This document shows, piece by piece, positions 42,982 to 52,122 of a DNA stretch of 64,000 bases. Origin of the DNA: Rhodobacteraceae bacterium WFHF2C18 (lineage in GTDB: Bacteria > Pseudomonadota > Alphaproteobacteria > Rhodobacterales > Rhodobacteraceae); the NCBI GenBank assembly GCA_002166865.1, contig NHTQ01000006.1:1-64000 (forward strand), in the 5' to 3' direction. The notes below the pieces were generated by a model. That model ran no database searches, was not told the DNA's origin, and saw only the letters and a program-made list of their open reading frames with translations. Position 1 is the first letter of the stretch; the number at the start of each line of letters is the position of its first letter. Position numbers and translations under genes: made by a program.

Positions 42982-44178
42982 TCAGGGGCCCGTGGCGGCC
43001 GCAACCCGCCGCATGAGGGCCGCCGCCGCGATGGCCAGCGCACAGGCCGCGAGCATCGGCAGGGCGGCAAAGCGCCAGTCGCCGCCGCCCAGGTCGACGG
43101 ACAGGGCCACCAGCGGCGCCCCCGCGAATTGGCCCAGGGCCGAGCCCTGCATCAACAGGCCGTTGCCGGCACTGATGTGCAGCGGACCCGGCGCGAAGCG
43201 CGGAACGCTGTTGAACAGGCTCGGCGGCACCAGCCCGCCGAAGAACGAAAAGGCGAGGCTGGCCAGGATGCGCGCCGGACCCGGCAGAACGGGCAGGAAG
43301 ATCGCCAGCGCGCAAAGCCCCATGATCGCACTGCCAAGCATCAGGAGCGCGCGTGCCGACCGGCCCCGGCGCAACAGCCAGCCACCCCAGAGGCAGCCGG
43401 GCACGTTCATCAGGACCACCAGCGCGGTGACCAGCGCCGCACGGTCGAGCCCGAGCTGCAGGCTCTCGGTCTGGAAGGTGGGCAGCCAGACCATGAGCGC
43501 CATCCACTGGAACGCGTAGAGGCAGAATATCAGCCCGATGAGAAGCAGACCGGGCGCGCGGACCGCTTCGATCACCAGCCGCAAAAAGCCCGCCCGCGCG
43601 GCCCCGGGCAGGGCCAGCCGCCGCATCCGGCGCAGCAGGGCGATTCCCGCAAGGGCACAGAGGGGAACGATCGCCCACCACAATCCCCGCCACCCCGCGG
43701 CGCTCAGCGCGCTCGGGGCCGCCAGCATGGCCAGCGACATCCCCAGCGGGGTGAAGACGCTCCAGAGGCCGAGCGCAAGCCCCTGGTCGCGGTCGGCGGT
43801 GGCGGCCAGGATGACGGCCGGCATCGACACCGCAAGCGACAGGAAGCCCACGCCCTCGATCAGCCGGCTTGCCATCAGCGTTGTCAGATCCTGCGCCAAC
43901 GCCCCCAGCACGCCGCCCGCCGCAAGGCAGCAAAGCCCCGCGATGACGGTGCGGATCCGGCCGACCTGTTCGGCGATTCCGCCGACAAGGACGCCGGTGG
44001 TCATCGTCAGCACGTTGAAAAGCGACACGACGAACCCGCCGGCCACCAGGCCGAAGCCAAGCTCGGCCCGCATCAGCGGCAAGGCGGGGGGCAGTTTGCC
44101 GATATGCAGGGCCGCGATCACGCCACCGAGGACGGCGACGGCCACGGTGCTCCAGGATGTGCGGTCATTGCCTGTCAA
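42982..44178 (-). CDS. MFS transporter
   Basis: A 398-residue protein with about 12 hydrophobic segments and the MFS loop GGIAEQVGRIRTVIAG between helices 2 and 3. It converges on the carnitine operon (19 bp between stops). The substrate is unknown. Carnitine and butyrobetaine are usually imported by BCCT or ABC systems, so a link to the adjacent cluster is not assured. Confidence 0.8.
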   Translation of the reverse strand: MTGNDRTSWSTVAVAVLGGVIAALHIGKLPPALPLMRAELGFGLVAGGFVVSLFNVLTMTTGVLVGGIAEQVGRIRTVIAGLCCLAAGGVLGALAQDLTTLMASRLIEGVGFLSLAVSMPAVILAATADRDQGLALGLWSVFTPLGMSLAMLAAPSALSAAGWRGLWWAIVPLCALAGIALLRRMRRLALPGAARAGFLRLVIEAVRAPGLLLIGLIFCLYAFQWMALMVWLPTFQTESLQLGLDRAALVTALVVLMNVPGCLWGGWLLRRGRSARALLMLGSAIMGLCALAIFLPVLPGPARILASLAFSFFGGLVPPSLFNSVPRFAPGPLHISAGNGLLMQGSALGQFAGAPLVALSVDLGGGDWRFAALPMLAACALAIAAAALMRRVAAATGP

Positions 44179-44273
44179 GACCTCTGCTCCTGCCGCGGAA
44201 AGATGCCCGGCACCTCAAGCACCAAACGCCGGCAGAGGCAATGCCACCCCGCCCAGACCGGCGCGGCGAGCGC

Positions 44274-44759
44274 CTAGAAGGCGCCCATGCTCAGCCCCGC
44301 GGCCAGGGCCATGCCCAGCTCGCGGCACCGGTCAAGATCGGCGTCGGGGATGGTCTTGGGGGCCAGGATCTGCTCGGGCGTCTGCGCGTGCGTGCAGACG
44401 ATCAGCGGTTCCTGCACCTCTTTCAGGCGCCAGCCCTGCGCGATGCGCGCGGTCTGGCGGGCCGCGTTCTCGCCATCGGAGCCCGCACAGACCATCTGGG
44501 CATAGGGCCGGCCCGCGATCCGGCCGAGGACCGGGTAATAGCACCGGTCGAAGAAGTCCTTCATGATCCCGGCGATCGCGGCCAGGTTCTCGGGCGCGCA
44601 AAACAGGTATCCATCCGCCCGCAGAAGATCGTCGGGGCCGGCCTCGACCGCCGTCTTGAGCGTGACGGGCGCCTCGTCACGCGCGGCATCGGCGGCGGCT
44701 TCGGCCATTTGCCGGCTGCCACCCGTCTTGGAGTGATACACGATCAGGAGTTCCGTCAT
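44274..44759 (-). CDS. Flavodoxin-fold protein, possible NAD(P)H-dependent reductase
   Basis: A 161-residue protein with a flavodoxin FMN-binding loop YHSKTGGSRQMAE (residues about 8-20) and FCAPENLAAIAGIMKDFFDR near residue 53, where the isoalloxazine contact is expected. The length fits a short-chain flavodoxin. It is a single gene upstream of the MFS gene on the same strand, with 95 bp between. Its redox partner is unknown. Confidence 0.75.
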   Translation of the reverse strand: MTELLIVYHSKTGGSRQMAEAAADAARDEAPVTLKTAVEAGPDDLLRADGYLFCAPENLAAIAGIMKDFFDRCYYPVLGRIAGRPYAQMVCAGSDGENAARQTARIAQGWRLKEVQEPLIVCTHAQTPEQILAPKTIPDADLDRCRELGMALAAGLSMGAF

Positions 44760-44880
44760 CACGCCGCACCCTAGCGCATCGCGGCCCGACTGACAGGGCG
44801 AATCGCGGTGAATCCCCCCACCGCATTGCACAGGTATACCGCCGCTGACGTAATGGACCCGCTTGGCGCGCGCGGGCGCG

Positions 44881-45099
44881 TCAGGGCGCGGGGTCTTGCA
44901 CCTGTCGGCCCGTGCCACCGCGGCGCGGCGCGACGACGGCCGGCGCGGCACGGCGCACGCGGTCACGCCGCACGCCGAAGTAGCGGGCGATTTCCTCTTC
45001 GCTCAGCCCAAGACCCGCAAGGGCCGCGACACTGCGGTCCGGCCTGGGGCCCATGGGGCCCGGATCCCGGGGGGCGACTTTCCCTTGATCGGCGCGCAT
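44881..45099 (-). CDS. Small helix-turn-helix protein (uncertain)
   Basis: A 72-residue frame whose centre, RPDRSVAALAGLGLSEEEIARYFGVRRDRVRRA, looks like a helix-turn-helix of the sigma-70 region 4 kind. The flanks are low in complexity and rich in Pro and Arg. The ATG at 45099 follows a weak GGGAATCGG; an in-frame ATG at 45174 would add 25 residues. It is divergent from the PHB depolymerase gene. I do not recognise a family. Confidence 0.4.
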   Translation of the reverse strand: MRADQGKVAPRDPGPMGPRPDRSVAALAGLGLSEEEIARYFGVRRDRVRRAAPAVVAPRRGGTGRQVQDPAP

Positions 45100-45375
45100 T
45101 GGTCCGATTCCCTGCTGGCTTTCCTTGCGGCACCTTATCGGCGGGATCGGGCCGGACGCCTTGATCGTGATCATTGCCAGGAGCCCGCCGCCCGGTCTAG
45201 GCTGTGGCAGATTGACGTGCGCGCACAGACCCCGCCATCCGCGATAGGCCGCCCGGACAGGCCAGCCCCGCGCCACGCGACCACCCCCAACCCGGGAGTC
45301 ACCCTCGTGCCCGATCCCAGGCCCGGAAGGAACCGCCGGCGCCCCGGCCCGCAAACCCTTTCGCCCGGGGCGGCG

Positions 45376-46461
45376 ATGACAGCCGTGCGCGGCCCGCCCT
45401 TCGCGGGCGCGGACCAGCCGGCGCGGCGCAGCCTCGAGATCGCGGCGGTGGACCTGCCCTGCGGCGCGGTGCCTGTGAGCAACGAGGACCTTGCGGCGTC
45501 ACCGTTCCACACCCTCACCGTCTTCCGGGTGTCGGGCCGCGGCCCGGGGCCCGCCGTCCTGCTGGTGCCGCCCCTGTCGGGCCACATGCCGATCCTGCTG
45601 CGCGATACTGTCCTGGGACTTCTGCAGTTCCGCGATGTCGCGCTGCTGGACTGGGTGAACGTCCGGCACGTGCCGGGGCGCCTCGGCAGCTTCGGCTTCG
45701 ACGACAACATCATCGCGATCGAACAGGCGGTCCGGCAGCTTGGCCCCGATGTCTCGGTCCTGGCGCTGTGCCAGGCCGGCGTGCCCGCGCTTGCGGCCAC
45801 CGCCCGACTGGCCGCGGCGGCCCCGGCGGCGGCGCCGGCTGCCCTCGCCCTGATGGCCGCGCCGGTGGACCCCCTTGCCAATCCCACCGAGCTTGTCCGC
45901 TTTGCCCGGCGCATTCCGCTTTCCTGGTACAGGACCGTCCCCCTGGCCCCCGTGGCGCCGGGGTATGCCGGGTCCGGGCGGACGGTCTATCCCGCGCGCG
46001 CGCAGCTTCTGGCGCTGCGCCGGTTTCTGGGCCGGCAAGTGGCCCGGAACGGCGAACTGGCCCGGAAGATGGCGCAGGACGACGGGGCGGATCCGGCCAG
46101 GTTCCCGTTTCGCGATCTCTACACCGCCGTCATGGACATCGACGCGCGGCACTACGTCGAGAACATCGCGACGATCTTTCACACCCGGGCCCTGGCCGCG
46201 GGCCGTCTGAGCTGCGCGGGCGAGACCGTCGTACCGTCGGAGATCCGCCGAACGCGCCTGATGACGATCGAGGGCGAAAGCGACCCGATCGCCGCCCCGG
46301 GACAGACCGCGGCGGCCCATGACCTTTGCACCGGGTTGTCGGAGGCGCAGCGCACGAGCCTGGTGGTGCCCGCCTGCGGGCATTTTTCCCTGTTCCACGG
46401 AGATACCTGGCGCGCGCGTGTGCTTCCGGCTCTTTGCAGGCACATCGAGGGGGGGTCGTGA
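45376..46461 (+). CDS. phaZ: Intracellular polyhydroxybutyrate depolymerase
   Basis: A 361-residue protein of the PhaZ-type PHB depolymerase family. It has LLVPPLSGHMPILLRDTV for the oxyanion region, a Cys nucleophile in LALCQAGVP, Asp in EGESDPIAAPGQTAAAH and His in PACGHFSLFHGDTWR. It degrades stored PHB granules in the cytoplasm. The frame is open upstream, but the region before 45376 is low-complexity, so I take this ATG (MTAVRGPPF). It links this region to the fabI/DUF3141 operon and its PhaR-type site. Confidence 0.82.
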   Translation: MTAVRGPPFAGADQPARRSLEIAAVDLPCGAVPVSNEDLAASPFHTLTVFRVSGRGPGPAVLLVPPLSGHMPILLRDTVLGLLQFRDVALLDWVNVRHVPGRLGSFGFDDNIIAIEQAVRQLGPDVSVLALCQAGVPALAATARLAAAAPAAAPAALALMAAPVDPLANPTELVRFARRIPLSWYRTVPLAPVAPGYAGSGRTVYPARAQLLALRRFLGRQVARNGELARKMAQDDGADPARFPFRDLYTAVMDIDARHYVENIATIFHTRALAAGRLSCAGETVVPSEIRRTRLMTIEGESDPIAAPGQTAAAHDLCTGLSEAQRTSLVVPACGHFSLFHGDTWRARVLPALCRHIEGGS

Positions 46462-46589
46462 ACGCCTGACGGCGGGGGGAGCAGCCCGGCCGCCACGCTG
46501 ACGCGGGCCGGCACCCTGGCCCCGGCCCCTTGATGCAACCTGCCCGGCTGCAACAGGTCTTCACCGAGATCGAGGGGCAGCCGATGCCG

Positions 46590-47111
46590 CTAGCCCTGCG
46601 TGACCTCGACCTTGCGTTCCTTTTGCTTGGCTTCGGCGGTTTTCGGCAGCTCCACGGTAAGTATCCCGTTGGAAACGCTGGCGGTGACATTGTCGAGATC
46701 GACGCCCCGAGGAAGGGAAAAATCGCGACGGAACGCCCCGAACCGGCGTTCGCGCAGGTGATACTGTTCTTCGTCCTTGACCGTCTCCTCGCTTTTTTCG
46801 CCGCGGATGGTGAGCAGATTGTCGCCAAGCCTGACATCCACGTCCTCTGGCTCCAGTCCCGGTATCTCGGCCGTAACGCGATAGGCATCTTCGGCTTCGA
46901 CGAAATCAGTGGACGGTGCGGCGGCCGTTTCCCGCCGCATGCCGCGATAGGCAGGCAGGCGGAACATGCCGCTGTCGAATTCTTCGAACAGGCGGTCGAT
47001 CTCGTCCCGAAGGGTCGCGAACGGCGTCCTGCCGCGCGCGGACCCGGTGCCAGATACCGGACTCTTGGCTTCGCCTTTGCTGACATCGATATCGGCTTTT
47101 TCGTCCTTCAT
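46590..47111 (-). CDS. Small heat-shock protein, Hsp20/IbpA family
   Basis: A 173-residue chaperone. A charged N-terminal region with RDEIDRLFEEF precedes an alpha-crystallin domain (about 65-165: YRVTAEIPGLEPEDVDVRLGDNLLTIRGEK, FRRDFSLPRGVDLDNVTASVSNGILTVELPKT). It holds unfolding proteins in the cytoplasm. It is on the same strand as, and 110 bp after, the flavoprotein gene that ends the redox operon, so it may be read with it or separately. Confidence 0.92.
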   Translation of the reverse strand: MKDEKADIDVSKGEAKSPVSGTGSARGRTPFATLRDEIDRLFEEFDSGMFRLPAYRGMRRETAAAPSTDFVEAEDAYRVTAEIPGLEPEDVDVRLGDNLLTIRGEKSEETVKDEEQYHLRERRFGAFRRDFSLPRGVDLDNVTASVSNGILTVELPKTAEAKQKERKVEVTQG

Positions 47112-47221
47112 GATCAGTCTCCTCTTGCAGACGAAAGTTGATCCTGGGCTCGCGGCTAGCGGGGAGCGCCGCGGGCGGATGCTTCAGCCCTCGACCATGC
47201 CGGACTGCCCGACCGTCGGGG

Positions 47222-48685
47222 TCAGCCGCCGGCCGCGCGGCGCCCGGCGATCCGCCCCATCACCAGACAATTGGTCAGCGCGCCGCCACCGACGTAATCA
47301 TTGAAGAAGGCGTGCCCCGCCCCTTCGCCGGCCGCGAAGAGGCCGGGGATGACCCGTTCGTCAGCCTCCAGCACGCGCGCCGAGGTGTCGATCATCAGCC
47401 CGCCGAAGGTCAGCGTGACGCCGGGTGCCAAGGGATACAGCGCGTGATAGGTCGGCCCCTCCACGACGTGCGCGTAATCACTTTTCGGCGGCTCCAGCCC
47501 GTCCGCACGGCCCTCCTTGGCCGCGGCGTTGTACCGCGTGACCGTGTCTTCCAGCGCCTCGGGCGGGACCTCGATGGCGCGGGCCAGATCGGCAAGGCTG
47601 CCGGCGCTTTTCACGTCGATCCCCAGCCGGCGGAAGGTGCCGAGTGTCGATTCCGCGGCCGGAAGTTCCGCGATCTTTTCGTCGAAAACGAGCGCGGCGC
47701 GCTGGCCCGGCTGCTCAAGTACCGCCTTGCCGTGGGCGACGTAGCCGCGGGTTTCGTCGATGAAACGCTGGCCTTCCCGGTTCACGGAAATCGCGTGCGG
47801 CAAGAGCGAGAAGGGGTTGCCGGCGGCGGTCTCGACAGGATCCACGGCGGCCACGTGCAGGGCCATGACCCCGCCCATGCCTTTCCATCCGGCGCCCACC
47901 CCGCGCGCCATCTCCAGCCCGTCGCCCGTGGCCCAGGGCACGCCGCGCACCATCAGCGCGCCGGCATTGGGATCCGAGTAACTCTCCAGCAGACGGGTAT
48001 TGGCCGGGTACCCACCGGCGGCGAGGACCACGGCGGGCGCCGTCAGGTCGGCCACGCCCCCGGGTCCGACGACGCGAACCCCTTCGACCGAACCGGCATC
48101 GTTCATGACCAGATGCTGCGCCTTTGTCTCGAACCGGAAGCTTCCGCCACGTTCCTCGATCCGTGATCTGAGGTGGCGCAGCGCCCGCGGCATGCCCATG
48201 TAGAACCCCGGCGCGACCACCGCCATGACAACGTGGTAGGGGTCCACGCGCATCTCGTCGGTGAAGTCGATGCCGTGCTCGGCCAGCCAGGCCACGTCCT
48301 CGCGCGCGTGGGCCGCCATCACCTCGTAGAGGTCCGAGTTGCCGCGCCCCTGCGCCTTCTTCTCGAAGTCTTCCAGGAAGGCGGCGCGGGCCCCCTCCCC
48401 GGGGCCGGGCGGCATGGCGAAGCCGCCCCCCGCAAGCGCGGAGTTGCCGCCCATGCGCGCCTCGCGCGCCTTTTCCAGCACGCAGACCCGCGCGCCATCC
48501 TCGGCCGCCTGAAGCGCGGCAGCGCAGCCGGCCATGCCGGCGCCGACGACGACGACATCGAAAGCCTCCGTGCGTTCGGGCGCGGGCAGATAGCCGGCCC
48601 GCGCGGCGGTGGCCGACAAGCCCATGGCGCCCGCCCCGGTCAGGACGCCCCGCCGGGTCGGTCCCGGTCCCATGCGATGTGTCAT
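47222..48685 (-). CDS. Tat-exported FAD flavoprotein, fumarate-reductase/flavocytochrome c type
   Basis: A 487-residue FAD-binding-2 family protein with an N-terminal twin-arginine signal (PTRRGVLTGAGAMGLSATAARA). The FAD motif is VVGAGMAGCAAALQAAEDGARVCVLEKA, and the C-terminal GGGALTNCLVMGRIAG is typical of flavocytochrome c flavin domains. The substrate-site HPT-like motif of fumarate reductases is not clear (it reads ALHVAAVDP), so the acceptor is unknown. A tetraheme cytochrome is encoded 24 bp upstream and should deliver electrons; together they resemble a split periplasmic flavocytochrome c reductase. Confidence 0.85.
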   Translation of the reverse strand: MTHRMGPGPTRRGVLTGAGAMGLSATAARAGYLPAPERTEAFDVVVVGAGMAGCAAALQAAEDGARVCVLEKAREARMGGNSALAGGGFAMPPGPGEGARAAFLEDFEKKAQGRGNSDLYEVMAAHAREDVAWLAEHGIDFTDEMRVDPYHVVMAVVAPGFYMGMPRALRHLRSRIEERGGSFRFETKAQHLVMNDAGSVEGVRVVGPGGVADLTAPAVVLAAGGYPANTRLLESYSDPNAGALMVRGVPWATGDGLEMARGVGAGWKGMGGVMALHVAAVDPVETAAGNPFSLLPHAISVNREGQRFIDETRGYVAHGKAVLEQPGQRAALVFDEKIAELPAAESTLGTFRRLGIDVKSAGSLADLARAIEVPPEALEDTVTRYNAAAKEGRADGLEPPKSDYAHVVEGPTYHALYPLAPGVTLTFGGLMIDTSARVLEADERVIPGLFAAGEGAGHAFFNDYVGGGALTNCLVMGRIAGRRAAGG

Positions 48686-48709
48686 GTGGTTTCTCCTCCT
48701 GGCTGTTCG

Positions 48710-49039
48710 TCAATCGAGCGTGAACTGGAACCCCCTATGGCAGAACCGGCAGGTCACCTCGGACGGCGCGTGCACGCGGTGGCAACTCGTGCAATCGGGC
48801 GCCTCCTCCGCGGCAAGGTGCGGCGAGTGATGCGGATCGGGATGGTCGGGCACGGGCCCGGCCGTCATCGTGCCGTGACAGGCCAGGCAGGGTGCGTTTC
48901 CCGGATCCCGGGGCGCCTTCTCGGCGTGGCAGTCCGCGCAATCGACCCCGGCGGCAACGTGATGATCCAGCAGGTCCTGTGCCGCGGCGGCGCCGGCGAA
49001 CACGAAAAAACAGGCGAGGATCGCGACGAAGCTGCGCAA
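48710..49039 (-). CDS. Periplasmic tetraheme cytochrome c
   Basis: A 109-residue protein with a signal peptide (LRSFVAILACFFVFAGAAAAQ) and four CxxCH heme sites (CADCH, CLACH, CTSCH, CRFCH), plus many extra His residues for axial ligation. It resembles the heme domain of flavocytochrome c and small c3-like cytochromes. The start is probably the TTG at 49039, eight nt after GAGGAGG; the frame is open further upstream. It is paired with the flavoprotein downstream. Confidence 0.85.
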   Translation of the reverse strand: MRSFVAILACFFVFAGAAAAQDLLDHHVAAGVDCADCHAEKAPRDPGNAPCLACHGTMTAGPVPDHPDPHHSPHLAAEEAPDCTSCHRVHAPSEVTCRFCHRGFQFTLD

Positions 49040-49132
49040 ACCGATGGCCTCCTCCCTCAGACCGGTCTTGCCCGCAGTATCCGCGATTCGGACGGGCGCG
49101 GCATTGACGGCCGACATCGCCGCCCGGCCGGC

Positions 49133-50107
49133 TCAGCGCACCGGGGCGGCCAGCAGGGGCAAAAGATGCGCCTCGAAGAGCCTGTCCACGCCCTCGCGGT
49201 TCAGGTGATCGGTGTCGAAGAACAGAGCCGGGTCGTCGAAGGCGGCGGACAGGTCATGGAACGGGACGCCGCGGGCATCGAGGCGCCGGCGCAGCTCGGC
49301 CTGGAAGGCGGCGGTGTCCGGCAGGGCCTCGCGGAAGTGGGCGGGCAACGGCAGCCGCAACGCGACGACACGGATGCCGCGCGCCTGCATCGCGTCCACG
49401 AAGCGCGTGAAGGACGCCAGAGCAGGCCGCGCCTGCGCGATCCCGGCCCCTTCGGGGTAGAGATACTCGATCCGGCTTTGCACGGCATGGCGCGAGGGCC
49501 GCGCACGCCGGTCGAAGGCGGCCGCGCCCTCCCAGCCGCCGGTTTCGAAGCGCCGGGGCGGGTTCAACTTGGAAAACGCCGTCAGGTAATCGGCCAGGGC
49601 GGACGGGGCCACCCCTTCGCGGAGGACCATCCCTGCCATGAGCCGCGCGGTGATGGCGCGCAGGGGCGTGCGGCGCAACAACGTGCGGTCCTCCACCCGC
49701 CCGGCGTTCCAGTCGCGCGCCTGGAAGGCGAAGGGATCGACGATGTAGAGAACGCTGGCCGGCCGCACGTCCCGCACCGCCTGCCGCGCCACGAAGGCGG
49801 AATAGACCGGGCCGGCTCCGACATCGGCCAGGACCAGCATGCTCTGGCCCGTCCGCCGCTCAAGCCGCGCGGGAACATCGCCGTAGGCCAGCGGCAGCGC
49901 ATGAGAGGCCCCCAGCACGATCCAGTCCACCTGGCGGCCCCGGTTGGCCAGCAGTTTCTGGAACGCGCTTTCCTGGCCCGCGCGACCGACGTGGCGTTCC
50001 GCGACCACCGCCAAGGCGGCGTAGAGCAGCAAGAAGATCGCGACGAAAAGGATGACGCCGCGCCATGTCAGCCTGTCCCGGGAAGTATCGTCGCGTTCCA
50101 TGTCCAT
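49133..50107 (-). CDS. AlgJ/DltD-like membrane-anchored SGNH protein
   Basis: A 324-residue protein with one N-terminal membrane segment (LTWRGVILFVAIFLLLYAALAVVAE) and a periplasmic domain. GASHALPL supplies a candidate nucleophile and DTDHLN a DxxH-type dyad near the C-terminus. This is the layout of AlgJ/AlgX and DltD, the partners that finish transfer of an acyl group moved across the membrane by an MBOAT protein. It begins 2 bp after the MBOAT gene. The acyl acceptor is unknown; no polysaccharide genes are nearby. Confidence 0.72.
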   Translation of the reverse strand: MDMERDDTSRDRLTWRGVILFVAIFLLLYAALAVVAERHVGRAGQESAFQKLLANRGRQVDWIVLGASHALPLAYGDVPARLERRTGQSMLVLADVGAGPVYSAFVARQAVRDVRPASVLYIVDPFAFQARDWNAGRVEDRTLLRRTPLRAITARLMAGMVLREGVAPSALADYLTAFSKLNPPRRFETGGWEGAAAFDRRARPSRHAVQSRIEYLYPEGAGIAQARPALASFTRFVDAMQARGIRVVALRLPLPAHFREALPDTAAFQAELRRRLDARGVPFHDLSAAFDDPALFFDTDHLNREGVDRLFEAHLLPLLAAPVR

Positions 50108-50109
50108 CC

Positions 50110-51540
50110 TCAGAACTGCATGTAGACGAAGGCTTCGCTCTGCCAGCGGCCGAGCAGGATCAAGGCGAAGATGGCCGCGTACCATCCCGCCCAGCGGATG
50201 GCGCGGGGTGCCGCCACCAGCCGTGTCCGGGCGGCCGGGATCTCCTGCAGGGTTTCCACAAGCAGCAGCCCGGCGATGAGCGCCACCAGGAAGGCGTGTT
50301 CGGCGCCGAAGGGGTAATTCCCGACAAGGCCCGGCAGGCGGGGGAGGTACGCGCCGATCCGTTCCAGAACCACCAGCGCATCCGCGATGTCCCCGGCACG
50401 GAAGAAGACCCAGCTGACCAGGACGAGGTGGAAGACGACGACCCCGGCAAGCACGGCGTGCCCCCGGCCCTTCCAGCTGCCTTTCCACCGCCGCTTGAGC
50501 CGGCGCCGCCATGGCCGGACCCCGCGTTCGGCCCACAGATAGAGACCGTTGAGCGCCCCCCAGGCCAGAAAGCCCCAGCCGAAGCCGTATCCCAGCCCCG
50601 CGTGCCACAGCCCGCTGACGAGGAAGACCAGCATCAGCCCGGCATACATCCGCAGCATCGACTGGCTTTCGTTGACGAAGGGGTAATACACGTAGTCGCG
50701 GAACCAGTCCGACAGCGAAACGTGCCAGCGCCGCGACCAGAATTCGCCGATGGAGGTGGCGAAGTAGGAGCGTCGGAAGTTCTCGCTCAGGTCCACCCCG
50801 AACAGGCGGGAACTGCCCCGCGCGATATCGGTATAGCCCGAAAAATCGCAGTAGATCTGGAAGGCGAAGAAATAGGTCGCCAGGATCAGGTCCATCGGCA
50901 CCGCGTAGTCGGGGATGGCATAGGTGCGGTCGACGAAGGGCGCGAGGTTGTCGGCCACCACCACCTTCTTCACGAGCCCCCAGAGGATGAGCTGGCCGGC
51001 ACTGGCCAGCAGACGCGGATCAAGGCGCGGGGCGCGCGCCGTCTGGTCCGCGAACGGCTGGACGCGTTCGATCGGCCCGGCCAGGATCTTGGGAAACCAT
51101 GCCAGGAACAGCAGATCGGTGCCGGCCGAGGCGCGCGTTTCCGCCGGCTGGCGGTAGCGGTCGGCCAGCAACGCGATGGCCGTGAAGGCGTAGAACGAAA
51201 ATCCCGCCGGCGCGTCGAACCCCGCAACCGGCAGCGGCGGCAGCGCCTCGGCCACCGGATCGTGGTACTTGAGCAGGTACATCAACCCGAGGATGGCGAT
51301 CGTCCCGCCCCAGAAGGCCAGGTGCCGCAAGCCCGCCTCGGGCCGCAGAAGCCAGCGCCCCGCCATGAGCGCGATGGCCGCCACCGCCGCCAGGGCCAGC
51401 AGGTGACCGACCCCGTAGCTCGCGTAGAACAGAAAGCTTGCCAGCAGCACCACCGGCAGGCGAAGGCGTGCCGGCACCGCGTGGAACAACAGGGCCACCG
51501 CCGGCAGAAAGAGCAGGTAATCGAGCGAGTTGAACAGCAT
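50110..51540 (-). CDS. MBOAT-family O-acyltransferase (AlgI/DltB type)
   Basis: A 476-residue polytopic protein starting MLFNSLDYLLFLPAVALLF as AlgI proteins do. The core is KILAGPIERVQPF, CDFSGYTDIARG, FWSRRWHVSLSDWFRDYVYYP and LVSGLWHAG with the invariant His313. Such proteins carry acyl groups from a cytoplasmic donor to a periplasmic acceptor. It is 18 bp after a monoheme cytochrome gene and 2 bp before the AlgJ-like gene, inside a redox operon. An acyl-activating ligase and a carrier protein lie on the other side of the regulator. Confidence 0.88.
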   Translation of the reverse strand: MLFNSLDYLLFLPAVALLFHAVPARLRLPVVLLASFLFYASYGVGHLLALAAVAAIALMAGRWLLRPEAGLRHLAFWGGTIAILGLMYLLKYHDPVAEALPPLPVAGFDAPAGFSFYAFTAIALLADRYRQPAETRASAGTDLLFLAWFPKILAGPIERVQPFADQTARAPRLDPRLLASAGQLILWGLVKKVVVADNLAPFVDRTYAIPDYAVPMDLILATYFFAFQIYCDFSGYTDIARGSSRLFGVDLSENFRRSYFATSIGEFWSRRWHVSLSDWFRDYVYYPFVNESQSMLRMYAGLMLVFLVSGLWHAGLGYGFGWGFLAWGALNGLYLWAERGVRPWRRRLKRRWKGSWKGRGHAVLAGVVVFHLVLVSWVFFRAGDIADALVVLERIGAYLPRLPGLVGNYPFGAEHAFLVALIAGLLLVETLQEIPAARTRLVAAPRAIRWAGWYAAIFALILLGRWQSEAFVYMQF

Positions 51541-51558
51541 CGCCCGCCCCGCGCCCCC

Positions 51559-52098
51559 TCAGTAAGAGGCACCGCCCGCGCGCAGCTCCGGCGGAATCTG
51601 GTCGATGGGTATGCCGGCGTTCAGCGTCAGGTAATCCGCCAGAAGCTGCCGCTCGGTCTCGGTCACGTCGATCTCGATGTGGCTGGGCGAGTTCATGGTG
51701 CCAAGCCAGGCCTCCGGCGAGCGGTCCTGGGTCACGACCACCGTGACGATGTGGCACGACTGGCAAAGATCGAGGGTCATGTCGCGCCCGTCGCGCGGCA
51801 GATCACCTTCCGGATCGAGGGGTGCGTAGGCTTCAAGGTATTCGGCCAAAGTGGCGGCGTCCCACTGGTCCAGGTCCGTCCCGTCCAAACGCGTGCGCCA
51901 GGTCGCGGCCGTGGCCTCCTCGGTGCGGATGGACTTTGCCAGATCCCCCGGCAAGCCGTCGTCCTGCCACCGTTCCAGGATCGTTCGGCCGCCGTCGGGA
52001 ATGAAGGAAAAGACGTCACTTTGCTGGGCCAGCGTCATGCCGCCCCACACAGCGGCGGCGAGCGCCGCACCGGTGAGCGCCGGGCGATATGGTATCAT
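51559..52098 (-). CDS. Periplasmic monoheme cytochrome c, paralog A
   Basis: A 179-residue protein with a signal peptide (MIPYRPALTGAALAAAVWGGMTLAQ) and one heme site CQSCH at residues 112-116. A Met at 135 (WLGTMNSPSH) is placed to be the axial ligand. The C-terminal half aligns with paralog B at 52123-52677 (W-GT-SP-H-EI and IPPELR against VPPELR). It probably moves electrons in the periplasm between the exported dehydrogenase and another carrier. Confidence 0.78.
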   Translation of the reverse strand: MIPYRPALTGAALAAAVWGGMTLAQQSDVFSFIPDGGRTILERWQDDGLPGDLAKSIRTEEATAATWRTRLDGTDLDQWDAATLAEYLEAYAPLDPEGDLPRDGRDMTLDLCQSCHIVTVVVTQDRSPEAWLGTMNSPSHIEIDVTETERQLLADYLTLNAGIPIDQIPPELRAGGASY

Positions 52099-52122
52099 CA
52101 GGTCTCTCCCGTCATGGTCCGC

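Noticed and set aside
45161-45174. FNR-like sequence TTGATCGTGATCAT before phaZ
   Set aside because: Nine of ten consensus bases match, but it is over 200 bp from the phaZ start and overlaps a possible start codon of the divergent small gene. A chance match cannot be excluded.
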